Of a DNA stretch of 64,000 nucleotides, positions 9,132 to 19,393 are shown piece by piece. The stretch's first letter is position 1. Each line of letters opens with the position of its first letter. Below the pieces are notes generated by a model. That model made no database searches. It was not told the origin of the DNA and was given only the letters and a program-made list of their open reading frames with translations. The position numbers were made by a program, and so were the translations under genes. The stretch lies in contig NZ_PVYW01000008.1 of the NCBI RefSeq assembly GCF_003001675.1, positions 124,001 to 188,000 of the forward strand. The letters are read 5' to 3'. This DNA is from Cohnella sp. SGD-V74. Its GTDB lineage: Bacteria; Bacillota; Bacilli; Paenibacillales; Paenibacillaceae.

Positions 9132-9160
9132 AAAAAACTAACCACAAAGGGATGATAACT

Positions 9161-9550
9161 ATGACAACATTTACTCAAGTACAAACTCAACCGGATCCAT
9201 ACGCTCCTTTTCTTATTTCGCAGGCGATCAAAGCCAACGGATTCGTGTTCGTATCAGGCCAAGCCGCAATCGGCGATGATGGCAATCTCGTAGGAATCGG
9301 TGATTTCGACAAGCAGGCCGACCAGGCTTTCCGGAATTTGGATCGCGCGCTTAAGGCGGCCGGATCGGGACTCGACCGCGTCGTCAAAGTGACCATCTAT
9401 TTAACGGCAATGTCCAACTTCGAAAAGCTCGTTGAACTTCGTCGCAAATGGTGGTCTCAGCCTTATCCGGCAGACACGCTCGTCGAGGTGTCCTCGCTCT
9501 ATTCGTCCGATGCGATGATCGAAATCGATGCGATTGCGCTTGCCGACTGA
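9161..9550 (+). CDS. RidA-family (YjgF/YER057c) protein
   Basis: 129 residues. I chose the ATG at 9161 because AAAGGG is 9-14 bases upstream; an ATG at 9152 overlaps that site. Family features are GFVFVSGQAAIGDDG, the trimer-interface helix and PADTLVEVSSL near the C-terminus. RidA proteins hydrolyse reactive enamine/imine intermediates. The Arg that binds the carboxylate in canonical RidA (usually in a P..R..V motif) is replaced here by Thr-Leu (ADTLVEV), so this is one of the divergent Rid subfamilies and its substrate may differ. It is probably co-transcribed with the DsbA-like gene. Confidence 0.88.
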   Translation: MTTFTQVQTQPDPYAPFLISQAIKANGFVFVSGQAAIGDDGNLVGIGDFDKQADQAFRNLDRALKAAGSGLDRVVKVTIYLTAMSNFEKLVELRRKWWSQPYPADTLVEVSSLYSSDAMIEIDAIALAD

Positions 9551-9577
9551 TCAAACGTCACTGTGGATTCATGTAAA

Positions 9578-9624
9578 ACAAAGCCGTTCGTTAGAGCAGA
9601 AGATGTTCTGATGGACGGCTTTGT
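9578..9624 (+). terminator. Terminator after the RidA gene
   Basis: ACAAAGCCGT (9578-9587) pairs perfectly with ACGGCTTTGT (9615-9624), with an inner CAGAA/TTCTG stem. The T run is short, so it may act in both directions or as a simple mRNA end. From here to 9784 I see no gene. Confidence 0.6.
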
Positions 9625-9784
9625 TGCGATTGTGACTGCGACAGACGAGTCCCGCAACGCTGCATCAAAGAGTGTATAAATTTCCTTGCGGCCGAACAAT
9701 ATTCCCTTCACTTGTCCAATCGATGCGGATACGATGAGGTTGTGTTGGGAAGGGACTGGTTCAACGCGAAAGGAGAGAGAAGAA

Positions 9785-11407
9785 ATGAGCAAGTTCAAGT
9801 TGACGATACTGCTGCTGTCTCTGGCATTGCTGGTCGGAAGTCTGGCAGCGACGCCGATTGCGGCGGCATCGGCGGCCATAACGGTAAAGGCGGAGGTAAC
9901 CCCCTCATCCGGAGAGGTTGTTGTAACCGGGACGATATCGTCAGGAGCTGGAACGGCGGTGACGGTGCAGGTCATCAACCCATCCGGGGGCATCGACTTC
10001 ATGAATCAGAGCATTAGCGGGGATGGCGGACATTATCGCTTCTCGTACAGCCTGAATCGGAATTCGGAGGGCGTATATCATGTGCGGGCAGGAGGAACGG
10101 GCGTCGAGACACCCGCAACCACGCAGTTCACGTACAGAATCGGACAGAGTTCCGGGAACAGTGGCGGTGGAGGCGGAGGCGGAGGTGTCATCGTTACGCC
10201 TCCGAGCGGCAAAGGTACGACGGAATTGCGAGACGATGGCACGATTGAGGGCAAGCCTTACTACGATCCAGCCACAGGGCAGGCCATGCTGGGTCTGGAT
10301 TCTGCGTTGCTGCAATCGGCTGTGAAACTGGCGAAATCAAATGTAAGCGGTGTCAAGGTGATTCCGATGGCTGTGCAAGGGGGGGAAGGCGACAGCAGCT
10401 ATGTCCTGGAATGGCCTGTCTCGGCGTTGTCGGAGGTTGGCAAAGGCATCGTCTATAGACTGTCAACGGCAATCGGCGTCTTCGACCTTCCGGGCCACAT
10501 GTTGCAAGGCGTTGTGAGCGGCGCCGAGACAATAGAGCTCGTAATCGCAGCGGCCGATTTGGACAGGATAGACCGTTCTCTTCAAGACGCAATAGGCGAC
10601 AAGCCGATTATCCAAATCTATTTCAGATTGAATGGAGCAAGGCTGCCTTGGAGCAATACGCAAGCGCCGGTCACAATCTCGCTTCCGTACCAGCCGAATT
10701 CGGAAGAGAACGGCAACGAGGAACATCTCGTCGTATGGCATATCAATGAGGATGGCAATGTGCGGCCTGTCCCTAACGGCGGTTATGACGAAGCTTCCGG
10801 CAACGTCGTTTTCCGGACTGCGCATTTCAGCTATTATGCTGTCGCATACGTCACTAAGACATTCGCCGATATCACGCATCTGCCGTGGGCGAAGAAGTCC
10901 ATTGAAGTGCTGGCTTCAAAGGGCGTCATTACCGGAACTTCGTCGACAGCATTCTCGCCAAGTCGTTCTATTACAAGAGCGGATTACATGCTGCTTCTTG
11001 TCCGGACACTGGAGCTGAATGCCGATACAAGCTCGGTGAAAGGATTCTCCGATGTCGCGCCGGGCTCCTATTACGAGGAAGGGATGGCCGTAGCGAAGGC
11101 GCTTGGCATTGCTCAAGGATTCAGCGATAACAGCTTCCGACCGAATGAGACGATATCGAGACAGGATATGATGGTGCTGACGGCACGCGCGCTGCAGCAA
11201 TATGGACGACTGCAGGCTGCCGATTCAGCTGCCAGGTTAGACTCGTTCCAGGATCGGGATCTCATTGCCAAGTACGCTGTCCCTTATGTTGCCTCTTTAG
11301 TGAACGACGGCTTGATTGAAGGGTCTGACAAGGGTCGCCTGAATCCGGAGGGCTCAGCATCAAGAGCGGAAGCTGCCGTATTTCTATACCGGATTTATAT
11401 GAAATGA
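9785..11407 (+). CDS. Secreted SLH-domain surface protein
   Basis: 540 residues. The ATG at 9785 follows GAAAGGAGAG; 33 in-frame codons upstream are non-coding. A signal peptide (about residues 1-30, ending in AAAS) is followed by a beta-sandwich carrying a bacterial Ig-like pattern, then a poly-Gly linker near residue 135. A middle domain of unknown fold spans about 150-350. Three SLH modules (about 360-540) carry the typical TRADYMLLLVR, SRQDMMVLTAR and SRAEAAVFLYR helices, which bind secondary cell-wall polymer. It is therefore cell-wall anchored. It is first in a five-gene run with the secreted enzymes downstream (49-bp gap), and could act as their surface partner. That role is inference. 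Confidence 0.88.
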   Translation: MSKFKLTILLLSLALLVGSLAATPIAAASAAITVKAEVTPSSGEVVVTGTISSGAGTAVTVQVINPSGGIDFMNQSISGDGGHYRFSYSLNRNSEGVYHVRAGGTGVETPATTQFTYRIGQSSGNSGGGGGGGGVIVTPPSGKGTTELRDDGTIEGKPYYDPATGQAMLGLDSALLQSAVKLAKSNVSGVKVIPMAVQGGEGDSSYVLEWPVSALSEVGKGIVYRLSTAIGVFDLPGHMLQGVVSGAETIELVIAAADLDRIDRSLQDAIGDKPIIQIYFRLNGARLPWSNTQAPVTISLPYQPNSEENGNEEHLVVWHINEDGNVRPVPNGGYDEASGNVVFRTAHFSYYAVAYVTKTFADITHLPWAKKSIEVLASKGVITGTSSTAFSPSRSITRADYMLLLVRTLELNADTSSVKGFSDVAPGSYYEEGMAVAKALGIAQGFSDNSFRPNETISRQDMMVLTARALQQYGRLQAADSAARLDSFQDRDLIAKYAVPYVASLVNDGLIEGSDKGRLNPEGSASRAEAAVFLYRIYMK

Positions 11408-11456
11408 TGAGCGGGCGCTTTCATCAATTGTCATTTTAGCGGGGAGGTTATTCATT

Positions 11457-14400
11457 TTGAATGCTCGTAAGAAATCATTTTGGTTCAGATTGACAACGGC
11501 TTTATGTTTGGCGGCTATTAGTCTATCTTTGCTGGAGCCGTTAGCAGTGAACAATAAGGTATACGCCATGGACGATAACGCGGAGCTGAAGCTGTACGTA
11601 TCGCCTGATGGCGACGACGGCAACAACGGTTCGATATCGGCTCCGTTTCGTACGCTTCTCAAGGCTCGCGACACGGTTCGCGGCTTGAATGACAATATGG
11701 CCGGAGACATTGTCGTATATCTGCGCGGCGGAGAGTATGCGATGCCGGAGAAGCTGATCTTCAATGAAGAGGATTCCGGTTCCAACGGTTACAATGTCGT
11801 CTATCGCAACTACCCTGGAGAGACGCCTGTCATTACCGGCGGGCAGAGGATCGAGGGCTGGGTAGAAGAGAACGGCATGTTGAAAGCGGATGCGACGGGC
11901 TTGAAATTTCGGGATTTGTGGGTAAATGGCCAGCGGGCGGTTCGCGCAAGATCCGAAGCATTCAAGATTGCAAGCTGGGATGAAAGCGCCAGATTGATCC
12001 ATGTTCCTCTAGCCGCGGTATCCGCATGGGGGGACACGCTTGATCCTCAACTGGAAATTGTGGTCGTTCAGCACTGGGTGCGCTTCTATTCCCGGCTGGA
12101 CAGCTTCGACAGACAGTCGGAACGAGTGTCGCTTGCGCTGATACCCGATGCCAGAGATAAAGTGTTCAATGCCCAATATCCGGACAAAGCGGCGAATCAA
12201 AGCTTCCACTTCGAAAATTCGCTTGCTTATTTGGATGAGCCGGGCGAATGGCTGCTGGATGAGGCGAATGGGGTTGTGTATTATATCCCGCTTGAGGGCG
12301 AAGACGTGAACACTCTGAATGCTCAGTTCGGCACGACGGAGACGTTCATCGACTTCAAGGGGATGAATAAGGATAATCGCGTTACGAATATGAAGCTGAG
12401 CGGTATTACGTTCCAATATACGAAGTACCAGTATCCACTGGATGTCAATCATGTCGTACCGGGTCAAGCCGGTCTGGCAGACGGCGTGTATGACGGATCG
12501 AAGCGGCAGCCGGCGGCCATTCAACTGGAAGCGGCGGACAATATTGTGCTTGAACGCAACGTCATCAGACATGCAGGCGCAACGGCTATCGACATTCGCG
12601 GGAGCTCTCGCAACAATGAGGTCGTCGGCAATGCCATTCTGGATATCGGCGGCAGCGGCATATCCGAAGGCTGGTTCTCCGAACCCGGGGCGCCGACGGC
12701 GGATCCTGCTCGCATTACGGAAGGCAACGTCATCCGGAACAACTACTTGAACGGCATCTCGCTTACTTCTTGCGGGGTCGGCATTGTATCGGGATACACC
12801 CGAGGTGTGCGGATCGAGCATAATGAAGTCGCCAATGCCGATTACAGCGGCATCTCGGTCGGTTGGGGCTGGACGGCTAACGCTACGTCGCTGCAAAACA
12901 ACGTGATCCGGAACAATAATATTCATGGCGTCATGAAGCGGTTGGCCGACGGCGCAGCGATCTATACGCTTAGCAGAACGCCTGACAGCGAAATAAGCGG
13001 CAATTATATCCATGATATCGATAGCAGCGAATTCGCATCCAACTATCCGGTTGCTTCGATCTACCTGGATCAGGCCACTTGGGGCTACAAGATATTCAAC
13101 AATGTGTTCCGGAGAGTCGGGCATACCTTCAACTTCAACATGTTGGAAGAGGGCGGCAATCAACTATACGATAATGAGTCGCAGAATGCCGCTATTATCG
13201 CGTCGGCTGGCTTGCAGCCGGAGTATTGGGATATCGTTCCTGGCGCAAACCTGCATCATGCAGGCGAGACGCTCACTGCCTCTGACTTCGGCAGCTATTG
13301 GATTAGCGGAAGCGTCGCAGGGACTGACATCGTCTCAGCTTCGATTATGAAAAACGACGAAGTGGTATGGAGCTCTGCAACAGGGGACGGAGGCTCGGCA
13401 TATACGCTTGCCGTCGACGTTCGCCCTGGGGATGAAATTACTTTCCACGCGGACGGAGATGCGGCTTGGCATTCGCTGGTGAAGCCGGAATCATACACGC
13501 CAAGGCTTGCTATTGAAAGCGTTCAATTCGAGGGCCTGCAAGAGGGAAGAACCAAGTTCGATCATCTCAATAAAGTGGTCACCGTCATTACTCAGCCTGA
13601 CGTAGATATGAGCAGGATTGAGCCGATCGTCCACACCCCGTATGGCACGATTCTGGAACAAGTAAGCGTCACGCCGGGCAGCGATTCCATGGAGCTGCAG
13701 TACAGAATATCGCTTGACAGCCAGACTCGTGACCCGGACTTCAAAGACGGCGTCAAAGTGAAATACTGGAAGGTCAAATTGCTGAGGGACAGCGATCTGC
13801 TCGATGTTACCGGCTTTAATGTACAGCATCAATTAACCGATGCCGACAATTGGGTGACGAACGGCGGCACCTCGACTGCCGGCCGCGGAAGCATGACTCT
13901 GGATGGCGGTTATACCTTCTATAGAGGGCAGGCGTTCACGAACGAGCTGTTGGAATTTAATATGAAAACGAATGCAGGCGCTTGGCCGAGCCTGGTGCTT
14001 CGCGCTCAGAACAGCAGCTCGGATCCGATCGGTACGAACAATGCGAGTTATCTGGTCGTCATTAAACCGGAAGGCATTGAATTGCAGCGGTTCAACGGCG
14101 GCAATCGTACGGTTTTCTACGGCAATATTGGAGGAGCTCCCAGTCTGTTCGGGGACATCATACCGAATGTGGCATTCGACTACGGCACCGAATACAATCT
14201 TGTGCAACTAGGCGCCATGGACGTGGACGGCGGCGTCAGGCTCCTGATGTATATCAACGGCAAGCTGGTGTTCGATTGCATCGACACGTTCGAAGGGAAA
14301 ATCGAAGGAAACGGATATTTCGGCACTTATCAGGCAGGTACCGTGATCAAGCTGTCCCAAGCGCCGATTGCCGTATCGCTGAACGAACAAATCGGCGATT

Positions 14401-16796
14401 CCGACAATTGGCATGTAACCGGCGGCGCGAAGATGAGCACGGCGAGCGGAATTGAACTGAACGGAGGCTTCGCTTACTACGGCGCCGAGACGTTCGGAGA
14501 CGGACTGCTGACGTTCAATATGCATACCAACGCCGGCGGCTGGCCAAGTCTGCTGTTCAGAACCCGCGATGGAGGCAGCGATCCGATCGGTCCGGATAAC
14601 GATACCTACATCGTGGTCATCAAGCCGGAGGGCATTGAGCTGCAGCGGTTCAACGGCGGCACTCGAACGGTCTTCTACGGCAACATCGGAGGGACGCCAA
14701 GCGTATTCGGCGATATCATCCCGAATACGGCATTCGATTACGAGAGTCCGTACAATCAGATTAAACTGGGAGCAATGAATGTCGATGGCGGCGTCAGGCT
14801 CCTGATGTATATCAATGGCAAGCTGGCGTTCGATTGCGTGGATACGCTCGAAGATCGGATTGAGGAGGACGGTTACTTCGGCACCTATCAGGCGGGCAAT
14901 GTCATCAAGCTGTCCCCGGCGCCGGTTGCCCTCTCGTTGAACGATGTGATCGGCGACGCAGACAATTGGCATATCTCCGGCGGCGCGAAGATGAGAACGG
15001 CAATCGGGTTGGAACTGAATGGCGGCTTCGCTTACTATGGCGCCAAGAAGTTCGGAGATGAGCTGCTGGAGTTCAATATGCATACCAACGCCGGCGGCTG
15101 GCCAAGTCTGTTGTTCAGAACCCGCGATGGAGGCAGCGACCCGATCGGTCCGGGTAACGACACTTACATCGTGGTCATCAAGCCGGAGGGCATTGAACTG
15201 CAGCGGTTCAACGGCGGCAAGCGAACGGTCTTCTACGGCAACATCGGAGGGACGCCGAGCGTATTCGGCGATATCATCCCGAATACGGCGTTCGATTACG
15301 AGAACCCGCATAATCGGGTTAAGCTGGGAGCTGTCAATGTCGAAGGAGGCGTTAGACTCCTGATGTACGTGAATGGGATGTTAATCTTCGATTGCGTCGA
15401 TACGCTTGAAGACCGGATCGATGAGGAGGGTTACTTCGGTACTTACCAAGCGGGCAATGTCATCAAGCTGTCCAAACATTTCACGACCGGAGCAAGCGAT
15501 GGAATCGACTTCCGGCCGCACCTTAAGACAGAGCTGGACAATGTGAAGCAGCTGTTGGACAGCGCGGAGATTGGTGACGGTCCAGGACAATACCCGGAGT
15601 GGGCTAAGGAATACCTGGAGCTTGTCACCGCCGTTATGACAGTCCTGCATGAGAATGAAGCTGCAACAGAAGCCGAGCTGCGGGAAGGTATCGTGTCGCT
15701 TAAATCCGCAATCGCTGTATTCGGCAAATCCCGGAATGTGCCCGAGAACGCGGCTCTTAACAAACCAACAACCAGCTCGGAGCAAGGCAACATCCTTGTC
15801 GGCCATGGACCGGATAAAGCGGTGGACGGGATTGTAGACTTCTCCAACGGTTGGAGCGCCGAATCGGCAGGCGGCAATTGGCCGGAGGAGGACCGGGTCG
15901 AGCCGTGGCTTGTCGTCGATCTCGGCTCGCCGCGCATCATCGAAGCAGTCGAAGTATTCGCAAGGCCCGCCGGAACATACGACGGAGAGAAGAAGACCTT
16001 CCAAATACAGGCATCCAACGATCCGGCATTCGGTGAAGGCAGCTATGCGGTGTTCGGCGGCGTGGGAACGGTTCCGTTCGAAGGAGAGAGCTGGCGACTT
16101 GAGGTCACGGACAACACGGCATATCGCTATATCCGCTATGCCAAGACAGCGATCGATTATGCCTTTGTATCCGAATTGAAGGTGTACAGCGCCAGACTGC
16201 CCGAGTCTTATTCAGTCAGCGGCACCATTCGCGGCGGCGCAGGTCAGACGATCGCGGGGGCGACTGTCGAACTGTATGCATTCGCCAATCAACAAGTTCC
16301 CGTAGGGAGGGCCACTTCAGGGCAAGACGGCAGTTATTCCATATCCTCCGATCACGGTGCCGGCAAGTATTGGCTTAAAGCGACTGGAGCAGATGGAGGC
16401 GAGTCTGCCAAAGTCATCTACATTCCATTCAATCATGTCTATGCCGACATGAACTTATCGCTGGAACAACTGGCTATTGGGCCGGTAACGTTCACCGATG
16501 CAGAGGGCAACGCAGTCGATCGGCTTATTGCCTCTGACTTCCTGTACGCCAGTATGACGGTAGAGAACCATCAATCGAATCCGCAAGACGTCGGCCTTAT
16601 TATAGCCTTATTCTCGCCAAGCGGCAGACTGGCGGATATGGCTTATATAGAAGAACAAGTCCGAGCATTCGATAAGGTTGTATTCCGAGTCGGTCTTACA
16701 TTGCCTGGTCAGATTGACGGCTATTATGCCAAAGTATTCATTTGGGATGGGTTGGACAGCATGCAGCCATTGACGGATGCCGTATTGTTCCCGTAA
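11457..16796 (+). CDS. Giant secreted multidomain beta-helix protein (GH141-like) with lectin-like repeats
   Basis: 1779 residues. The TTG start at 11457 follows GGGGAGG. Order: signal peptide (1-37); right-handed parallel beta-helix (~44-600) opening with LYVSPDGDDGNNGS and VYLRGGEYAMPEKLIF, then PVITGGQRIEGW, resembling GH141-type and other polysaccharide-active beta-helix proteins; a linker; three near-identical ~185-residue concanavalin/DUF1080-like modules (~782-1341); a short helical FIVAR-like segment (~1355-1425); an F5/8 type C (discoidin/CBM32-like) module (~1430-1580); a carboxypeptidase-regulatory-like beta domain (~1583-1660); and a C-terminal ~110-residue beta domain shared with the protein encoded at 23152-26007. 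No SLH or sortase signal is seen, so it is probably released or held by carbohydrate binding. Polysaccharide degradation is inferred; the substrate is unknown. Confidence 0.75.
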   Translation: MNARKKSFWFRLTTALCLAAISLSLLEPLAVNNKVYAMDDNAELKLYVSPDGDDGNNGSISAPFRTLLKARDTVRGLNDNMAGDIVVYLRGGEYAMPEKLIFNEEDSGSNGYNVVYRNYPGETPVITGGQRIEGWVEENGMLKADATGLKFRDLWVNGQRAVRARSEAFKIASWDESARLIHVPLAAVSAWGDTLDPQLEIVVVQHWVRFYSRLDSFDRQSERVSLALIPDARDKVFNAQYPDKAANQSFHFENSLAYLDEPGEWLLDEANGVVYYIPLEGEDVNTLNAQFGTTETFIDFKGMNKDNRVTNMKLSGITFQYTKYQYPLDVNHVVPGQAGLADGVYDGSKRQPAAIQLEAADNIVLERNVIRHAGATAIDIRGSSRNNEVVGNAILDIGGSGISEGWFSEPGAPTADPARITEGNVIRNNYLNGISLTSCGVGIVSGYTRGVRIEHNEVANADYSGISVGWGWTANATSLQNNVIRNNNIHGVMKRLADGAAIYTLSRTPDSEISGNYIHDIDSSEFASNYPVASIYLDQATWGYKIFNNVFRRVGHTFNFNMLEEGGNQLYDNESQNAAIIASAGLQPEYWDIVPGANLHHAGETLTASDFGSYWISGSVAGTDIVSASIMKNDEVVWSSATGDGGSAYTLAVDVRPGDEITFHADGDAAWHSLVKPESYTPRLAIESVQFEGLQEGRTKFDHLNKVVTVITQPDVDMSRIEPIVHTPYGTILEQVSVTPGSDSMELQYRISLDSQTRDPDFKDGVKVKYWKVKLLRDSDLLDVTGFNVQHQLTDADNWVTNGGTSTAGRGSMTLDGGYTFYRGQAFTNELLEFNMKTNAGAWPSLVLRAQNSSSDPIGTNNASYLVVIKPEGIELQRFNGGNRTVFYGNIGGAPSLFGDIIPNVAFDYGTEYNLVQLGAMDVDGGVRLLMYINGKLVFDCIDTFEGKIEGNGYFGTYQAGTVIKLSQAPIAVSLNEQIGDSDNWHVTGGAKMSTASGIELNGGFAYYGAETFGDGLLTFNMHTNAGGWPSLLFRTRDGGSDPIGPDNDTYIVVIKPEGIELQRFNGGTRTVFYGNIGGTPSVFGDIIPNTAFDYESPYNQIKLGAMNVDGGVRLLMYINGKLAFDCVDTLEDRIEEDGYFGTYQAGNVIKLSPAPVALSLNDVIGDADNWHISGGAKMRTAIGLELNGGFAYYGAKKFGDELLEFNMHTNAGGWPSLLFRTRDGGSDPIGPGNDTYIVVIKPEGIELQRFNGGKRTVFYGNIGGTPSVFGDIIPNTAFDYENPHNRVKLGAVNVEGGVRLLMYVNGMLIFDCVDTLEDRIDEEGYFGTYQAGNVIKLSKHFTTGASDGIDFRPHLKTELDNVKQLLDSAEIGDGPGQYPEWAKEYLELVTAVMTVLHENEAATEAELREGIVSLKSAIAVFGKSRNVPENAALNKPTTSSEQGNILVGHGPDKAVDGIVDFSNGWSAESAGGNWPEEDRVEPWLVVDLGSPRIIEAVEVFARPAGTYDGEKKTFQIQASNDPAFGEGSYAVFGGVGTVPFEGESWRLEVTDNTAYRYIRYAKTAIDYAFVSELKVYSARLPESYSVSGTIRGGAGQTIAGATVELYAFANQQVPVGRATSGQDGSYSISSDHGAGKYWLKATGADGGESAKVIYIPFNHVYADMNLSLEQLAIGPVTFTDAEGNAVDRLIASDFLYASMTVENHQSNPQDVGLIIALFSPSGRLADMAYIEEQVRAFDKVVFRVGLTLPGQIDGYYAKVFIWDGLDSMQPLTDAVLFP
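13803..15480 (+). repeat. Three tandem in-frame coding repeats (~555 bp each)
   Basis: Units begin at about 13803, 14377 and 14932. Each encodes a ~185-residue module with DADNW, PEGIELQRFNGG, FYGNIGG and GYFGTYQAG. Units 2 and 3 are near-identical at DNA level over long stretches (for example 14518-14720 against 15073-15275), so they are a recent duplication. Unit 1 is more diverged. Confidence 0.9.
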
Positions 16797-16853
16797 TGCG
16801 TTTGATGTTCCAAGGCAAGATCAGCCTATTTATGAAAAGGAGAGGTGATCGGT

Positions 16854-19382
16854 ATGAATGCAAAGTCAATTGGACGAAAGGTGATTTCGCTCTTCATCGC
16901 CATGTTGTTGCTTACATCTCTGTTAGCCATAACGGGACCGGCAAAAACCGCAGAGGCGACGCCTGCGTCAGTCACGTTGATTGCAGGCAATTCCGAATGG
17001 AAGTATCTGGACGACGGCAGCAATCAAGGCACAGCTTGGCGCGCCGCTTCGTTCAACGATTCGGGCTGGAACACGGCAGCAGGTCCGTTCGGCTATTCCG
17101 GCAATTATGCGCAAACGACCACAACGGCTTTTGGACCTATTAACGAAGTCATTTCCTACGGCCCAAGCAGCACCAGCAAATATGTAACGACCTACTTCCG
17201 CAACACGTTCACCATTGACGACAAAGATAATATCGCCAGCATAGCGGCGAACATCGGCATCGACGACGGCCTGGTCTTGTACGTGAATGGGCAGGAAGCG
17301 TATCGGCGCAATATGCCGAGCGGCACTGTGACGAATACGACATGGGCGAGCATCGCGCTTGGCGCTCCCGATTCGGTAACGGCAGATTTGACAACAGCGC
17401 TGCAAAGCGTGCTCCAGAACGGCGTCAACGTGATCGCAGCCGAGGTGCATCAGGCGACAGCAGGCAGTTCGGACCTCTACTTTGACATGAGCCTCACGCT
17501 TACTCCGTTGCCCTCCAGCGGCGTAACGGTCAGCCAATCCGGCATGGCGCAAGTGATCGGAACGGATATTCCGAACAACCAGTTGGCATTCAGGATGAGA
17601 GCGCTTGAGGGCTCCTTCACGATCCACAATGAGAATGAAGCTGCAAAAACCTTTACGGTAACGATCCGCAATGCAGATCCGGATTATATTACAGTCAGCG
17701 AAGGCACGATGCTGTCTAAAGGAACCAATTCCTTTGTATTCGAGCTCAATGTGCCTGCGGATGATTCGATTACGGTCCAGGTCGCGCCTTGGTATGAACC
17801 CGATCCCGATAATTTTTACTTCATCGCATGGAGCGACAATCAGGACGGCACCTCGCCATTCAAGAACAAATTGCTGGTCAAAGCCGAGCTCATCAATCCC
17901 GTCTTCTCGGTGAACGCAGGCGATGTGACGACAGGCACGCCGGGCACGATCGGCGGAGCGGGCAATGCGAACGAATACGGCTACCCGAATGATTACGTGA
18001 AGGACATCGATTATACGAAGTACTTGTCTCTGCTCGAGAACTATACAACGCCGATCTTCGAGGTGCCGGGCAACCACGATCTCGTCAGAGGGGGATGGGT
18101 CGATAGAAGCGACACCAGATACGGAATGGGCGAAGCGATGTGGAACAAGTATCTGGGGCCGACCACTTACAGCTTTGATGTCGGCAATACCCATTTCATG
18201 ATGACGAACTTCCATTACGACATGCCGAACTGGACGAAGCGATGGGGCGGCAATCTCAATAACGGCTATTTAAAGATGGGAACCGTTGGTTATCTGACGA
18301 CTACGCTGGCGAATGACGATGTCGGAGATGCGCTGTACAACTGGATGGATGCGACATTCGCGGCTGCAGCAGGCAAGACGAACCGGATTGCGGTATCGCA
18401 CCATAACTTCAATATGTTCGTATCCGACGGCAATACGGTCGGGACGGCAAGAACTCTGTATTCCAATCATGATGTAAGCTACATGATCAGCGGGCACCAG
18501 CACAATTATCAAAGCAATGTGGATTCGGTGACCGGGATTCCCTATTTGGTTATCGGCACGGCGTCGCACAGCAATCCGGCGTTCGCGCTCGTACACGTCA
18601 ACGGCTCGCAAATTACGCATCAGCATATGCTCGCGGACAATATCAATCTGACGATCAATTACAATAGCGCCAATAATGGAACGTTGACGACCAATACCGC
18701 CACGATTCAGAACAGCGGCTACAATATGCCGTTCGTCCGGCTGAAATTCAGAATGTCTAACGATCATGAGATTTATGAAGCAAAAGACGTGGCAACGGGA
18801 GCGACGATTCCTTCCTTCTCGAAGCGGTTCGACGACTACACCGTCGTCTATGTCGAGACCTCGATCGGCAACGGAGCTACTCGCAACGTCGAGGTTACGC
18901 CTGCAGCAGGCGGGAATGAAGTCAACGTGGCGCTGAACAAAACCGTCAGCACTTCGGATACGACGACTCCTTCGCCCGATTACGGTCCGCTGGAAGCTGT
19001 CGACGGCATCGGGGGACAATGGGATAACGGCTGGTCGCCTGTTACTTTCGAAGGAATCAGCCCGTGGCTGCAAGTCGATCTGGGCAATGCGTATGTGATC
19101 AAGCGCGTTCAAGTAGACGACCGGCCATACGACGGACAGGACGGCAGGCCTGATTGGAACGGTCCGCGCCGCAACTTCGAGATTCGCGCCTCCAACGATC
19201 CGAGCTTCGGTACTTATGCGGTATTGGGCTCGGTGGGCACCACGCCGTACTCGGGTTATGTGTGGAACCAGGCGGTATCGGATTCGAACGCCTACCGGTA
19301 CATCCGATATGCGAGAACCGATACAGGGTACTCCTTCCTGTCCGAATTGAGCGTCTATTCGGAAGCAGATCCATCCGATTGA
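16854..19382 (+). CDS. Secreted metallophosphoesterase with N-terminal beta domain and F5/8 type C module
   Basis: 842 residues. The ATG at 16854 follows AAAGGAGAGG; a GTG nine bases earlier lies too close to that site. Order: signal peptide (1-~35); a jelly-roll-like domain (~40-215, with WRAASFNDSGW and an AEVHQATAGSSDLYFD end); a beta-sandwich (~222-315); a calcineurin-like phosphoesterase domain (~320-680); and an F5/8 type C module (~690-838). Metal motifs are AWSDNQD (a D-x-Q form of the first motif), NAGDVTTG, VPGNHD, VSHHNF and SGHQHNYQ. It could remove phosphate or phosphodiester groups from extracellular polymers. It sits 57 bp after the beta-helix gene. A close paralogue is encoded at 23152-26007. 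Confidence 0.85.
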   Translation: MNAKSIGRKVISLFIAMLLLTSLLAITGPAKTAEATPASVTLIAGNSEWKYLDDGSNQGTAWRAASFNDSGWNTAAGPFGYSGNYAQTTTTAFGPINEVISYGPSSTSKYVTTYFRNTFTIDDKDNIASIAANIGIDDGLVLYVNGQEAYRRNMPSGTVTNTTWASIALGAPDSVTADLTTALQSVLQNGVNVIAAEVHQATAGSSDLYFDMSLTLTPLPSSGVTVSQSGMAQVIGTDIPNNQLAFRMRALEGSFTIHNENEAAKTFTVTIRNADPDYITVSEGTMLSKGTNSFVFELNVPADDSITVQVAPWYEPDPDNFYFIAWSDNQDGTSPFKNKLLVKAELINPVFSVNAGDVTTGTPGTIGGAGNANEYGYPNDYVKDIDYTKYLSLLENYTTPIFEVPGNHDLVRGGWVDRSDTRYGMGEAMWNKYLGPTTYSFDVGNTHFMMTNFHYDMPNWTKRWGGNLNNGYLKMGTVGYLTTTLANDDVGDALYNWMDATFAAAAGKTNRIAVSHHNFNMFVSDGNTVGTARTLYSNHDVSYMISGHQHNYQSNVDSVTGIPYLVIGTASHSNPAFALVHVNGSQITHQHMLADNINLTINYNSANNGTLTTNTATIQNSGYNMPFVRLKFRMSNDHEIYEAKDVATGATIPSFSKRFDDYTVVYVETSIGNGATRNVEVTPAAGGNEVNVALNKTVSTSDTTTPSPDYGPLEAVDGIGGQWDNGWSPVTFEGISPWLQVDLGNAYVIKRVQVDDRPYDGQDGRPDWNGPRRNFEIRASNDPSFGTYAVLGSVGTTPYSGYVWNQAVSDSNAYRYIRYARTDTGYSFLSELSVYSEADPSD

Positions 19383-19393
19383 GGGGCGGAGAG

